From Erythrobacter sp. HL-111 (GTDB lineage Bacteria > Pseudomonadota > Alphaproteobacteria > Sphingomonadales > Sphingomonadaceae): a stretch of 64,000 bases of DNA. The stretch lies in contig NZ_LT629743.1 of assembly GCF_900105095.1 (NCBI RefSeq), positions 3,093,501 through 3,157,500 of the forward strand, written 5' to 3'. Below the pieces are notes generated by a model that made no database searches, was not told where the DNA came from, and was given only the letters and a program-made list of their open reading frames with translations. Of this stretch, positions 36,748-46,912 are shown piece by piece (the stretch's first letter is position 1; each line of letters opens with the position of its first letter). A program made the position numbers and the translations under genes.

Positions 36748-37715
36748 ACCCGTCGCACGCCCCTGCCCACTTGCCCGTCCTGCTCGACGAAGTGGTCGCG
36801 GCCATCGGGCCCGCGCCCGGCATGACCATCGTCGATGCGACCTTCGGCGCGGGCGGCTATTCACGCGCGCTGCTGGAGGCGGGCGCGCGCGTCTTCGCCT
36901 TCGACCGCGACCCGCACGCGATCCGCGAAGGTGAGGCGATGGTCGCCCGTTACGCGGGCCAGCTGTCGCTCCACCCCCGGCGCTTTTCCGAAATGGCCGA
37001 CGAACTCGCCACGCTCGGCGTAGAAAAGGTCGACGCGGTCGTCATGGACATCGGCGTTTCCTCGATGCAGCTCGACCGGGCGGAGCGCGGCTTCGCCTTT
37101 TCCGCCGACGGGCCGCTCGACATGCGAATGGGAGGGGACGGGGAAAGCGCCGCCGATTTTCTCAACACTGCCGACGAAGCCGCAATCGCCGACGTGCTCT
37201 ATCACTATGGCGAGGAACGCCAGTCGCGCCGGGTCGCCCGCGCGATCGTCGCCGCCCGCCCGCTCGAGACGACCGGCGATCTCGCCCGCGTGGTGCGCCG
37301 CGCGCTCGGGCACAAGCCGCACGAGAAGAAGGACCCCGCGACCCGCACCTTCCAGGCGGTGCGGATCCACGTGAACGACGAACTGGGCGAACTGCGCGCC
37401 GGTCTTGCCGCGGCGGAAATCCTGCTGCGCGAGGGCGGGGTGCTCGCCGTGGTCAGCTTCCACAGCCTCGAGGACCGCATCGTCAAGCGCTTCCTGCGCG
37501 AGGCATCGGGCGCGGGCCGTGCGGTTTCGCGCCACCTGCCGGGCGAAATGCCCGGCGCCGCCCCGACCTTCGCCCGCCTGTCGAAGGCGATCCGCCCGGG
37601 CGAGGCGGAGTTGGAGGCGAACCCGCGCGCGCGCTCCGCGGTCCTGCGCCACGGCGCGCGGACCGCCGCGCCGGCGCGCGCGCCGGACCGTTCCAACCCG
37701 GGAGAAACGCCATGA
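36744..37715 (+). CDS. rsmH: 16S rRNA (cytosine-1402-N4) methyltransferase
   Basis: A 323-aa SAM-dependent methyltransferase (MraW). The AdoMet loop is [14 protein letters not shown] (about 32-45). [20 protein letters not shown] and [17 protein letters not shown] are hallmark motifs. It modifies C1402 of 16S rRNA in the decoding centre. The GTG start overlaps mraZ and the stop overlaps ftsL (ATGA). The tail is Arg/Ala/Pro-rich. Confidence 0.96.
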   Translation: MNPSHAPAHLPVLLDEVVAAIGPAPGMTIVDATFGAGGYSRALLEAGARVFAFDRDPHAIREGEAMVARYAGQLSLHPRRFSEMADELATLGVEKVDAVVMDIGVSSMQLDRAERGFAFSADGPLDMRMGGDGESAADFLNTADEAAIADVLYHYGEERQSRRVARAIVAARPLETTGDLARVVRRALGHKPHEKKDPATRTFQAVRIHVNDELGELRAGLAAAEILLREGGVLAVVSFHSLEDRIVKRFLREASGAGRAVSRHLPGEMPGAAPTFARLSKAIRPGEAELEANPRARSAVLRHGARTAAPARAPDRSNPGETP

Positions 37716-38287
37716 TCATGACCAATGCCCGGATGCGTTCGCTCGGCTGGGCCGCGGTGCTGGCGCTGTGCCTCGGCCTGTTCGTGCTGCTCAGCCTGCG
37801 CGTCCACGCGGTGAAGAGCGAGGTCCTGCTTGCCGAACGGGAGATCATCCGGCTGGAGCGCGAGACGCGCCGGCTCGAAACCGAGTTCCAGGCGCGCGCC
37901 AACCAGCGCCAGCTGGCCGAATGGAACCGGGTCGAATTCGGCTACGAAGCGCCGCGCGCCGACCAGTATCTCGAAGGGGAACGCCAGCTCGCGAGCCTCG
38001 GCGAACCGCGCGGGCCGGGTGCGCCCGCCCCGATCCGGGTCGCGCGGGGCGATTTCGCCGACGCCTCGCAGGCGGAAACGCCGGGGGACGACGGGGCGGA
38101 GCGGGCGATGGTCTCGCCGATCACGGGCAAGCCGGTCACGCTCGCTTCCGCGCGCAACGCGGCCGATGCCGCTGCCACAACCCGTTTCGCCGAGGCCTTC
38201 GGGGACTTCCTGATCGACGCTTCTCCGATCCGCCCGGCGCGCGCGCAGGCCGCGCGCGAGACAGAGCGCGCAGGGCGCCCCGAATGA
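37712..38287 (+). CDS. ftsL: Cell division protein FtsL-like
   Basis: A 191-aa bitopic protein. It has a short cytoplasmic start, one transmembrane helix (about 11-30) and a coiled coil ([22 protein letters not shown]) in the periplasm, in the ftsL position between rsmH and ftsI. A disordered Ala/Gly/Pro-rich tail of about 110 residues makes it longer than E. coli FtsL (121). The assignment is by topology and position, since FtsL sequences diverge. ATGA overlaps on both sides. Confidence 0.85.
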   Translation: MIMTNARMRSLGWAAVLALCLGLFVLLSLRVHAVKSEVLLAEREIIRLERETRRLETEFQARANQRQLAEWNRVEFGYEAPRADQYLEGERQLASLGEPRGPGAPAPIRVARGDFADASQAETPGDDGAERAMVSPITGKPVTLASARNAADAAATTRFAEAFGDFLIDASPIRPARAQAARETERAGRPE

Positions 38288-40224
38288 CCGCCGAGGCCTC
38301 CGGCTTCGGGCCCTTGTTCGCGCCCGGCATCATGCGGGAACGGACGGGCTCGTTTGCAGGGGGCGCCCAGCCGCAGCTGCCGCTCGGGTTCGACCGCGCC
38401 GCGCCCGGCGGCCGCGCGCGCCCCGCCGGACCGCCGCCCGCGCCCGCCGCACCGCCCGCCGCAGAGCCGGCGCGTTCACCCGCCCCGTCGCCCGCTCCAC
38501 CGCCGGGCGCGCGCCCGCCGCTGCCGACCGCGCGCGGCCAGCTCATCAGCCTGCGCCGCCAATGGCTGCTCACGGCGCGCGCGCGGCTGCTTTTCGTCGC
38601 CTTCGTGTTCGTGCTGGTCGCGTGCGTCGCGCTGCTGCGCCTCGCTGCGCTCGGGCTCGAGGGGGACGGCCCGCGCCGCACCAGTCTCGATGCGGCATTG
38701 CTGCCCGATCGCGGCGAGATCACCGACCGCAACGGCATCCCGCTGGCGCGCGCGTTCGAGGCCTATGCCCTGTGGTTCAACCCCGCGGCAATGGACGATG
38801 GCGGCGCGCCGCTGGTGCGCCCGCCCGCCGAGGTCGCAGCGGGGCTCGCGGCGATCTTCCCCGACCTCGACGCCGAGCGCACCACGCGCCTCCTTGCCAG
38901 CGGCAGGCCCGCCTATCTCCGGCGCCGCATCCTGCCCGAAGAGGCCAACCGCGTGTTCGACCTCGGCGAAGTCGCGCTGGAAACCCCGCGCGAACCCGAC
39001 CGGCACTATCCGCAGGGCAAGCTCGCCGCGCACGTGCTGGGCTACGTGGTCGAGGAGGAGGACGGGCGGCTCGGCGGGCGCGTGGGGATGGAGCAGGTGC
39101 TCGACGCGCGGCTCGCCGATCCTGCCCTGCGCGGCCTGCCCGCCGCGCTCTCGATCGATTTGCGGGTGCAGGGCGCGCTCGAGGACGAACTGCGTTCGGG
39201 GATGCTCGCGACCGATGCGATCGGGGCGGCGGGCGTGGTGCTGGACGTCGACACGGGCGAGGTCATGGCGCTGGCCTCGCTGCCCGATTTCGATCCCAAC
39301 CGGATCGCGAAGGGCGACGTGCCCAACATGCTCAACCGGGTGACCAACCAGGTTTCCGAACTGGGTTCGACCTTCAAGCCGCTGACCATTGCCGCCGCGA
39401 TCGATGCGGGCGTCGTGCGCGACCTGTCGCGCGACTGGGACGCGCGGCCCGTGGAGATCGGGAGCCGGCGGCTGGCGGATTACACCGACAAGGGCGATGC
39501 GCTCAACATCCCCGAAGCGCTGGCCTATTCGTCGAACACGGTGACGATGCGGGTCGCCGACCAGCTCGGCCCGGAGCGGATGCGGCGGATGCTGATGGAC
39601 CTCAAGATGCATGAGCGCCCGACGATCGAACTGCCCGCGCGCGCGCTGCCGTTCTGGCCGAACGGCGAATGGAGCCGGATCCGGACGATGACGGTCGGCT
39701 ACGGCCACGGCATCGCGGTGACGCCGCTGCATCTCGCGGGCGCCTATGCCGCGATGGTGAACGGCGGGCTGTGGCGTCCGCCGACGCTGCACCGGCTCGA
39801 GGCGGGCGAGGTGCCGCGCGGCAAGCGGGTGTTCAAGGCCTCGACCTCGGCCCGGATGCGCCAGCTGCTGCGGATGATCGCGCTCTACGGCACCGGGCGC
39901 AGCGCCGATGCCAAGGGCTACCGCGTCGGCGGCAAGACCGGTTCGGCGGAAAAGAACGCGGGCGGGCGCTACGTCAAGAACAAGCTCATGAGCACCTTCG
40001 CCGCGGCCTTCCCGATGGACCGGCCGCGCTTTGTCGTCGTGGTGGTGCTGGACGAACCGCGCGGGACCATCGCCAGCTCCTTCCAGCGCACCGCGGCGTG
40101 GAACGCGGCGCCGATCGTGGGCCGGCTGGTTCCGCGGATCGGCCCGATGCTGGGGGTGCGGCCCGACGACAACCGCGACGTCGACATCTCCGACCTGCGC
40201 TACCTGATGGAGAAGGACAAGTGA
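38284..40224 (+). CDS. ftsI: Septal peptidoglycan transpeptidase FtsI (PBP3)
   Basis: A 646-aa class B penicillin-binding protein. A Pro/Ala-rich cytoplasmic extension (about 1-85) precedes the membrane helix (about 100-122). A pedestal domain (ITDRNGIPLA) follows, then the transpeptidase domain with S362-T-F-K365, S416-S-N418 and K551-T-G553. It crosslinks septal wall with FtsW. The long N-terminal extension is unusual compared with E. coli. The start is set by ATGA overlap with ftsL, and the stop overlaps the murE GTG. Confidence 0.95.
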   Translation: MTAEASGFGPLFAPGIMRERTGSFAGGAQPQLPLGFDRAAPGGRARPAGPPPAPAAPPAAEPARSPAPSPAPPPGARPPLPTARGQLISLRRQWLLTARARLLFVAFVFVLVACVALLRLAALGLEGDGPRRTSLDAALLPDRGEITDRNGIPLARAFEAYALWFNPAAMDDGGAPLVRPPAEVAAGLAAIFPDLDAERTTRLLASGRPAYLRRRILPEEANRVFDLGEVALETPREPDRHYPQGKLAAHVLGYVVEEEDGRLGGRVGMEQVLDARLADPALRGLPAALSIDLRVQGALEDELRSGMLATDAIGAAGVVLDVDTGEVMALASLPDFDPNRIAKGDVPNMLNRVTNQVSELGSTFKPLTIAAAIDAGVVRDLSRDWDARPVEIGSRRLADYTDKGDALNIPEALAYSSNTVTMRVADQLGPERMRRMLMDLKMHERPTIELPARALPFWPNGEWSRIRTMTVGYGHGIAVTPLHLAGAYAAMVNGGLWRPPTLHRLEAGEVPRGKRVFKASTSARMRQLLRMIALYGTGRSADAKGYRVGGKTGSAEKNAGGRYVKNKLMSTFAAAFPMDRPRFVVVVVLDEPRGTIASSFQRTAAWNAAPIVGRLVPRIGPMLGVRPDDNRDVDISDLRYLMEKDK

Positions 40225-41726
40225 GGCTTGCGGCGCTGTTCCAAGCGGCCGGGGTGGAGCCGCGCGGCGACTGGACGGACGCGGCCGTGAGCGGCTTCGC
40301 GATCGATCACCGCAAGGTCGCCCCCGGCACGGTCTTCGGCGCCTTCCGGGGCGAGCGCTTCAACGCCGAGGACGTCATTCCCGAGGCGATCGCGGCGGGC
40401 GCAATCGCGGTCGTCGCCGCGCCGCACGCGCGGGTCGAGGGCGCGGCGCATGTCGCGAGCGAGCAGCCGCGCCGCACCTTCGCGCAGCTTGCCGCCCGCT
40501 TCTTCGCGCCGTTCCCCGAAACGCTCGTCGCGGTGACGGGGACCAACGGCAAGACTTCCTGCGTCGAGATGACCCGCCAGATCTGGCGCATCTGCGGCCA
40601 CCGCGCGGCGAGCATCGGGACGCTGGGGGTGACCACGCCCGACGAAAGCGTCTCGACCGGGCTGACGACGCCCGACATCGTCACCTTCCTCGCGAACCTC
40701 GCGGGCCTGGCGCGCGAGGGCGTCACCCACGTCGCCTACGAGGCATCGAGCCACGGCCTCGCGCAGTATCGCAGCGAAGGCCCGCCGGTCGCGGCTTCGG
40801 CCTTCACCAATTTCAGCCGGGACCATCTCGACTATCACGGCACGATGGAGGCCTATTTCGAGGCCAAGATGCGGCTCTTCGCCGAGGTCGCCCCGCCCGG
40901 CAGCCCGGCGGTGATCCATGACGACGGGCACGATGCGGTCTGGATCCCGCAGGCGATCGAGCGGGCGAGGGCGTGCGGGCTCGACGTGCGGACGGTCGGC
41001 GAGAAAGGCGATTTCCTGACCCTGGTGAGGCGCGAGCCGACCCAGCTCGGCCAGTTCCTGATGGTGCGCCACGCGGATACGGACTGGAAATTCGAGCTTC
41101 CGCTGATCGGCGCATACCAGGCCGCCAATGCCCTCGTCGCGGCGGGGCTCGCGCTTTCGACCGGGCTCGCGCCGATCGACGCGCTCGGCGCGCTCGCCCG
41201 GCTCCAGCCGGTGCGCGGGCGGCTCGAACGCGCCGCGATCGCTGCCGTGGGCGCGCCGGTCTATGTCGACTATGCCCACACGCCCGACGCGCTCGAAGCA
41301 GCCATCGCCGCGCTGCGCGATCACGTGGCGGGCGGCAGGCTCACCGTCGTCTTCGGAGCGGGCGGCGACCGCGATCCCGGCAAGCGCGCAGCCATGGGCG
41401 AGGTCGCAGCGCGCGGGGCCGAGCGGGTGATCGTCACCGACGACAACCCGCGCGGCGAGGACCCGGGCGCGATCCGCGCCGCCATCCTCGAAGGCGCGCG
41501 CGCCGCAGGGAGCGCGGCGGACATCGTCGAGGTCGCCGGACGGCGCGAGGCCATCGCCGAGGCGATCGCGGGCGCGGGCGAACACGACATCATCCTCGTG
41601 GCGGGGAAAGGCCACGAGCAGGGGCAGATTATCGGGTCGGGAGAGGCTATGCGGGTGTTACCGTTCGACGATGTGGAAGTGGCACGCGAATGCGCGGCCG
41701 AACGTAACCGGGATACGGGTCGATGA
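40221..41726 (+). CDS. murE: UDP-MurNAc-tripeptide ligase (meso-diaminopimelate adding)
   Basis: A 501-aa Mur ligase adding the third residue of the stem peptide. The P-loop is VTGTNGKTS (about 109-117). The substrate-specificity motif is DNPR at 408-411, which predicts meso-DAP rather than lysine. HGLAQYRSEG, FTNFSRDHLDYHG and VDYAHTPDALE are also present. The GTG start at 40221 overlaps ftsI, and the stop overlaps murF by ATGA. Confidence 0.97.
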   Translation: MRLAALFQAAGVEPRGDWTDAAVSGFAIDHRKVAPGTVFGAFRGERFNAEDVIPEAIAAGAIAVVAAPHARVEGAAHVASEQPRRTFAQLAARFFAPFPETLVAVTGTNGKTSCVEMTRQIWRICGHRAASIGTLGVTTPDESVSTGLTTPDIVTFLANLAGLAREGVTHVAYEASSHGLAQYRSEGPPVAASAFTNFSRDHLDYHGTMEAYFEAKMRLFAEVAPPGSPAVIHDDGHDAVWIPQAIERARACGLDVRTVGEKGDFLTLVRREPTQLGQFLMVRHADTDWKFELPLIGAYQAANALVAAGLALSTGLAPIDALGALARLQPVRGRLERAAIAAVGAPVYVDYAHTPDALEAAIAALRDHVAGGRLTVVFGAGGDRDPGKRAAMGEVAARGAERVIVTDDNPRGEDPGAIRAAILEGARAAGSAADIVEVAGRREAIAEAIAGAGEHDIILVAGKGHEQGQIIGSGEAMRVLPFDDVEVARECAAERNRDTGR

Positions 41727-43189
41727 CGCGACGCACCTCAGCGCTCCTCAGGAGCTGGCCGCTCACGGCGCGCGACGCGCTGCCGCTTGCCCTGTGGGAT
41801 GCGGCCGGGATCGCGGCAGCCACCGGCGGAACGGCGAGCCACGCCTTCGAGGCTTCGGGCATCGAGACGGATTCGCGCGACGTGCGCCCCGGCGACGTGT
41901 TCGTGGCGCTGAAGGGCGAAAGCATGGACGGGCACCGCTTCGTCGAACAGGCCTTCGAGCGCGGCGCGGTCGCGGCGATCGTCGATCGCCCTGTCGATTT
42001 CCCCCATGTCCTCGTCGAGGACACGACCAAGGCGCTCCACGCGCTCGCCCATGCCGCGCGCGACCGTTCGGGCGCGGTGCGGATCGGCATCACCGGGTCG
42101 GTCGGAAAGACCGGCATGAAGGAGGCGATCTTCGCCTGTCTCGACCGGGCGAGCCGGGGTGCGGCGCATCGTTCGGTGCGCAGCTACAACAACCATGTCG
42201 GGGTGCCGCTGTCGCTCGCGCGGATGCCCGCTCGGGCGCGCTACGGCGTGTTCGAGATGGGGATGAACCACGCCGGCGAAATCGCGCCGCTGTCGGCCCA
42301 TGTCCGCCCGCACGTCGCGCTCATCACCACCATCGCGCCCGCGCATATCGAGAACCTCGGCAGCATGGAGGCGATCGCGGACGAGAAGGCGCAGATCTTC
42401 ACCGGGCTGATGCCGGGCGGGACCGCGATCATTCCCGCCGACAGCGAATGGGCGCCGCGCCTCGTCGGCCACGCCCGGCGGCTCGGCCACCGCATCGTCA
42501 CCTTCGGGCGCAGCGAGGGTGCCGACGTGCGCCTGCTCGACGCGATTCCCTCCGCCAATGGCGGCTCGCTCGTCACCGCCGACCTCGGCCGGGCGGAGCG
42601 ACTGTGCTTCTCGGTCGCGGAGCCGGGCGAACACTGGATCGCCAATGCGCTCGGCGTGATGGCGGCGGTGCGCGCGGCCGGGGGCGACCTCGGCGCGGCG
42701 GGGCTCGCGCTCGCCGAAATGGGCGGATTGAAGGGCCGCGGGGCGCGTTTCCAGCTCGAGGTGCCCGGCGGGAAGGCGCTGCTGATCGACGAAAGCTACA
42801 ACGCCAACCCCGCCTCCATGCGCGCCACGCTGCGCGCACTCGGTCAGACCCCGGCGCACCGCCGGGTGGCCGTGCTCGGCAGCATGAAGGAACTGGGCGA
42901 TTTTTCCGCGGGCTTTCACGCCCAGCTCGCCGAGCCGTTGATCGAGGCAGGGATCGACCACGCGATCCTCGTCGGCGACGAGATGCGCGCGCTGGCCGCC
43001 GAACTGGGGAAAGGCAGCGCCAATTCGCTTGGATTCGTGCCCGGTTTCGAGCATTGCGAAACGCCCGCCGAGGCGATCCAGGCGCTCGGACGATATGGTC
43101 TCACCCATGGCGATGCGGTTCTGGTGAAGGGCTCGAATTCGGTCGGGCTCGGCGGGCTGGTATCACACTTCACGGATGGCGCGGGCTAG
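41723..43189 (+). CDS. murF: UDP-MurNAc-pentapeptide synthetase (D-Ala-D-Ala adding)
   Basis: A 488-aa Mur ligase that adds D-Ala-D-Ala. It has an N-terminal SRDVRPGDVFVALKGESMDGH domain, the ATP loop ITGSVGKTGMKE, the MGMNHAGEI segment and ESYNANPASMRATL in the C-terminal domain. The P-loop reads GSVGKT in place of the common GSxGKT variant, still with the catalytic Lys and Thr. It overlaps murE by ATGA. mraY starts 21 bases downstream. Confidence 0.96.
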   Translation: MTRRTSALLRSWPLTARDALPLALWDAAGIAAATGGTASHAFEASGIETDSRDVRPGDVFVALKGESMDGHRFVEQAFERGAVAAIVDRPVDFPHVLVEDTTKALHALAHAARDRSGAVRIGITGSVGKTGMKEAIFACLDRASRGAAHRSVRSYNNHVGVPLSLARMPARARYGVFEMGMNHAGEIAPLSAHVRPHVALITTIAPAHIENLGSMEAIADEKAQIFTGLMPGGTAIIPADSEWAPRLVGHARRLGHRIVTFGRSEGADVRLLDAIPSANGGSLVTADLGRAERLCFSVAEPGEHWIANALGVMAAVRAAGGDLGAAGLALAEMGGLKGRGARFQLEVPGGKALLIDESYNANPASMRATLRALGQTPAHRRVAVLGSMKELGDFSAGFHAQLAEPLIEAGIDHAILVGDEMRALAAELGKGSANSLGFVPGFEHCETPAEAIQALGRYGLTHGDAVLVKGSNSVGLGGLVSHFTDGAG

Positions 43190-43210
43190 GCACGCGCCGG
43201 GGACGAGTTC

Positions 43211-44281
43211 ATGCTCTATCTTCTCGCGGAATTTCTGGGTTTCGAAGGCGCGCTCAACCTCGTGCGCTACCAGACCTTCCGCTTCGGGGCGACGCTGATC
43301 ACGGCGCTCGTGATCGGCCTCATCATCGGGCCGCGCTTCATCAACATGCTGCGCGTGCGGCAGGGCAAGGGCCAGCCGATCCGGCTCGACGGGCCGCAGA
43401 CCCACCTCGCCAAGCGCGGCACGCCGACGATGGGCGGGCTGATGATCCTCGTCGCGCTGACGCCCGCGCTGATCCTGTGGATGGACCTTTCCAGCCCCTT
43501 CGTCTGGGCCTGCCTCGCGGTCACGCTCGGGTTCGGGCTGATCGGCTTCCTCGACGACTATGCCAAGGTGTCCAAGGCCAGCCACGCGGGCGTTTCGGGG
43601 CGGGTGCGGCTGCTGATGGAATTCGCGGTCGCGGGCGTCGCGAGCTACATCATCGTCAGCCAGATCAGCACCAATCTCTACGTCCCCTTCTTCTCCGAGG
43701 TCGAGATCCCGCTGGGGCCGGCCTATTACGTCTTCGCCGCCTTCGTCATGGTCGGCGCGGGCAATGCGGTGAACCTCACCGACGGACTGGACGGGCTGGC
43801 GATCATGCCGGTGATCATCGCGGCGGGGACCTTCGCGCTGATCGCCTATCTCGTCGGGCGGGTCGATTTCAGCGAGTACCTCGGCATCCCGCACGTGCCG
43901 GGCGCGGGCGAACTGGCGGTGTTCTGCGCGGCGATCATGGGGGCCGGGCTCGCCTTCCTGTGGTTCAACGCGCCGCCCGCCGCCGTGTTCATGGGCGATA
44001 CGGGGAGCCTCGCGCTCGGCGGCGCGCTCGGGGCGATCGCGGTCGCGGCGCATCACGAGGTCGTGCTCGCGATCGTCGGGGGGCTGTTCGTGCTCGAAGC
44101 CGTGTCGGTCATCATCCAGGTCTTCTGGTTCAAGCGCACCGGCAGGCGCGTCTTCCGCATGGCGCCGATCCATCACCATTTCGAACAGCTGGGCTGGAGC
44201 GAGAGCAAGGTCGTGATCCGGTTCTGGATCATCGCCATCGTGCTCGCGCTGATGGGCCTTGCCACGCTCAAGCTGAGATAG
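43211..44281 (+). CDS. mraY: Phospho-N-acetylmuramoyl-pentapeptide transferase
   Basis: A 356-aa ten-helix inner-membrane enzyme that loads UDP-MurNAc-pentapeptide on undecaprenyl phosphate to form lipid I. Active-site segments include [18 protein letters not shown] [37 protein letters not shown] and the MAPIHHHFE loop. Full length for the family. Independent ATG, in the middle of the dcw run. Confidence 0.97.
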   Translation: MLYLLAEFLGFEGALNLVRYQTFRFGATLITALVIGLIIGPRFINMLRVRQGKGQPIRLDGPQTHLAKRGTPTMGGLMILVALTPALILWMDLSSPFVWACLAVTLGFGLIGFLDDYAKVSKASHAGVSGRVRLLMEFAVAGVASYIIVSQISTNLYVPFFSEVEIPLGPAYYVFAAFVMVGAGNAVNLTDGLDGLAIMPVIIAAGTFALIAYLVGRVDFSEYLGIPHVPGAGELAVFCAAIMGAGLAFLWFNAPPAAVFMGDTGSLALGGALGAIAVAAHHEVVLAIVGGLFVLEAVSVIIQVFWFKRTGRRVFRMAPIHHHFEQLGWSESKVVIRFWIIAIVLALMGLATLKLR

Positions 44282-44291
44282 GGCGGACGGC

Positions 44292-45686
44292 GTGATCACC
44301 TCCTCCGCCTTTGCCGGGAAACGCTACGCGGTGCTCGGCCTCGCGCGGTCGGGCGCGGCGAGCGTGCGCGCGCTGCTCGCGAGCGGGGCCGAAGTGATCG
44401 CGTGGGACCGCGACGACGACAAGCGCTCCGCGTTCGAGGGGCGCTGCGACCTCGCCGATCCCCTTGCCCTCGACCTCACCGGGTTCGACGGGATCGTGGT
44501 CTCTCCCGGGGTGCCGCTCAACACCCACCCGATCGCGCCCCATGCGGCGCGATACGGCGTGCCGGTGATCGGCGACGTCGAATTGTTCGCGCTCGCCCGG
44601 CGCGATCTTCTGGACCACCGCGTCGTCGGCATCACCGGGACCAACGGCAAGTCGACCGTCACCGCGCTCACCCATCACATCCTCGCCATGGCGGGCTTTC
44701 CCGCGGCGATGGGCGGCAATATCGGCGAGCCGATCATGTCGCGCGAACCGCTCGCCCCGAACGAGACGGGGGTCGGGGTCTACGTGCTCGAACTGTCGAG
44801 CTTCCAGATCGACCTCACCTTCAGCCTCGATCCCGAGGTCGCGGCCCTCACCAACATCACCCCCGACCATCTCGACCGCTACGCCGATTACCCCGCCTAT
44901 GCTGCCGCGAAGGAGCGCCTGTTCGAAATGCAGTCGGCCCGCCACCTCGCCGTGTTCGGGACCGACGAAGGCCCGGCCGGAGCGATCCGGGCGCGGCAGG
45001 CGGAGCGACGGGGGGAGGGGCGGGCGGTGCTTGCCGATCTCGCGCGCTTCGCACATCTCCAGCACGAATGGCCCGCGCTGCAGGGGCCGCACAATCTCCA
45101 GAACGTCGCGGTCGCGGTGGCGCTTGCCGAGGAACTGGGCGTGACCGAGCCGCAATGGCGCCACGCCCTGCCGCGCTTTCGCGGGCTCCCGCACCGGATG
45201 GAGCGGACCTGCGAGAAGGACGGGATCGTGTGGATCAACGATTCCAAGGCGACCAACCCGGCATCCGCCGCGCCCGCGCTCGCCGCCTTCCCGCCCGATC
45301 CTTCGATCAACCGGGGCGCCGCGCGCATCCACTGGATCGTCGGCGGGCTCGCCAAGGAGAACGGGCTCGCCGAATGCGAGGCGCATCTTCCCAACATCGC
45401 CGCGGCCTACACCGTGGGCGAGGCGGGGCCGCGTTTCGCCGACCTGCTCGAGGCCCGCGGGCTGCGCGTCGAACGCTGCGAACTGATCGCCGAGGCGGTG
45501 AGCCGGGCGGGCGCGGCGGTGCGACCGGGCGAGGTGGTGCTGCTTTCCCCTGCCTGCGCGAGCTATGACCAGTTCCGCGACTACGAAAAGCGCGGCGAAC
45601 ATTTCCGCAACCTCGCCCGGGTGATCTCCGGCTGCGCGGATTGCCCGCCCGGCTCCTTCGCGGGCGGGGCCGGGGCCGGGGCATGA
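44292..45686 (+). CDS. murD: UDP-MurNAc-L-alanine--D-glutamate ligase
   Basis: A 464-aa Mur ligase that adds D-Glu. The Rossmann-like start YAVLGLARSGAA is followed by VVSPGVPLN, the P-loop GITGTNGKSTV and ELSSFQID, LTNITPDHLDRY and the C-terminal INDSKATNPASA. The start codon is GTG at 44292, 10 bases after the mraY stop. The stop overlaps ftsW by ATGA. Confidence 0.97.
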   Translation: MITSSAFAGKRYAVLGLARSGAASVRALLASGAEVIAWDRDDDKRSAFEGRCDLADPLALDLTGFDGIVVSPGVPLNTHPIAPHAARYGVPVIGDVELFALARRDLLDHRVVGITGTNGKSTVTALTHHILAMAGFPAAMGGNIGEPIMSREPLAPNETGVGVYVLELSSFQIDLTFSLDPEVAALTNITPDHLDRYADYPAYAAAKERLFEMQSARHLAVFGTDEGPAGAIRARQAERRGEGRAVLADLARFAHLQHEWPALQGPHNLQNVAVAVALAEELGVTEPQWRHALPRFRGLPHRMERTCEKDGIVWINDSKATNPASAAPALAAFPPDPSINRGAARIHWIVGGLAKENGLAECEAHLPNIAAAYTVGEAGPRFADLLEARGLRVERCELIAEAVSRAGAAVRPGEVVLLSPACASYDQFRDYEKRGEHFRNLARVISGCADCPPGSFAGGAGAGA

Positions 45687-46912
45687 CCGGGCCGACCGCC
45701 CTTCCCGCATCGCGCCGGAGCGCGGGCGCCCTGCCGCCCGCGCTGGTGCGGCGCGGCTGGCGCGAGGAGGTGCGGATCTGGTGGCGCGAGGTCGACCGCT
45801 GGCTGCTCGGCCTCATCCTGCTGCTGATGGGTTTCGGCACGCTCGCCGTCGCCGCCGCCTCCCCCGCGAGCGCGGAGCAGCTTTCGACCGCGCAGACGAT
45901 CCTCGACCCCTTCCTGTTCCTGAAACGCCACCTGCTGTTCCAGCTGCTCGGCCTCGCGCTGATGATCGGCCTGTCCTTCTTCGCCCGCGACGATGCGCGG
46001 CGTCTCGGGATCCTTGCCTTTGCCGTCATGCTCGTCCTACTCGTCCTCGTGCCCTTCTTCGGGGTCGAGAAGAACGGTTCGCGGCGCTGGCTCGAAATCG
46101 GCATGAGCCTCCAGCCGAGCGAGTTCCTCAAGCCCGGCTTCGCGGTCGTCCTCGCGTGGATCCTGTCGTGGCGGCTGCGCGATCCGCACCTGCCCGTGCT
46201 CGCCTTCGCGAGCGCGCTGCTCGCCCTCATCGGCGGGCTGTTGATGCTGCAGCCCAATCTCGGCGAAACGATCCTGTTCGCCGGGATCTGGTTCGTGATG
46301 GTGCTGCTGGCGGGCGTTTCGGCAAGGCGCATCGCCGGGGTCGCCGTGCTCGGGCTCGCCGGTCTGGTGCTGACCTATTTCCTCTATGGCAATGCGAAGA
46401 ACCGGATCGATTCCTTTTTCGGCGGCGGGACCGCCTACGACCAGGTCGACCTCGCCTTCCGCACGCTGACGAACGGCGGGTGGACGGGGACCGGGCTGTG
46501 GCTCGGCACCCGCAAGAACAGCCTGCCCGAGGCGCACACCGATTACATCTTCTCGGTCATCGGGGAGGAATTCGGCCTCGCCGTCTGCGCGCTGGTGGTG
46601 GCGCTCTACTGCGGGATCGTGCTACGCGCGCTGATGCGGCTGGTGGAGGAGGAGGACCTGTTCGCCCTGCTCGCGGGGGCAGGGCTGATCGCGCAGGTCG
46701 GCGGGCAGGCCCTGATGAACGTGCTCGTCAACCTCCAGCTCTTCCCGTCCAAGGGCGCGACCCTGCCGCTCGTCAGCTATGGCGGGTCATCGACGCTGGC
46801 GGTGTGCTTCGCGCTCGGGCTATTGTTGGCGATCACGCGGCGCAATCCCTTCCTCCGGCGGGAGGGCGGCGGGCTGCGCCACCTATTCGAGCGCAAGGAG
46901 GAGCGCGCATGA
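45683..46912 (+). CDS. ftsW: Septal peptidoglycan polymerase FtsW (SEDS)
   Basis: A 409-aa SEDS glycosyltransferase with about ten membrane helices, polymerising lipid II at the septum with FtsI. Hallmarks are GSRRWLEIGMSLQPSEFLKPGF, LQPNLGETIL, EAHTDYIFSVIGEEFG and FPSKGATLPLVSYGGSS. The N-terminus has a short basic cytoplasmic tail. The start at 45683 is fixed by ATGA overlap with murD, and the stop overlaps murG likewise. Confidence 0.96.
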   Translation: MTGPTALPASRRSAGALPPALVRRGWREEVRIWWREVDRWLLGLILLLMGFGTLAVAAASPASAEQLSTAQTILDPFLFLKRHLLFQLLGLALMIGLSFFARDDARRLGILAFAVMLVLLVLVPFFGVEKNGSRRWLEIGMSLQPSEFLKPGFAVVLAWILSWRLRDPHLPVLAFASALLALIGGLLMLQPNLGETILFAGIWFVMVLLAGVSARRIAGVAVLGLAGLVLTYFLYGNAKNRIDSFFGGGTAYDQVDLAFRTLTNGGWTGTGLWLGTRKNSLPEAHTDYIFSVIGEEFGLAVCALVVALYCGIVLRALMRLVEEEDLFALLAGAGLIAQVGGQALMNVLVNLQLFPSKGATLPLVSYGGSSTLAVCFALGLLLAITRRNPFLRREGGGLRHLFERKEERA

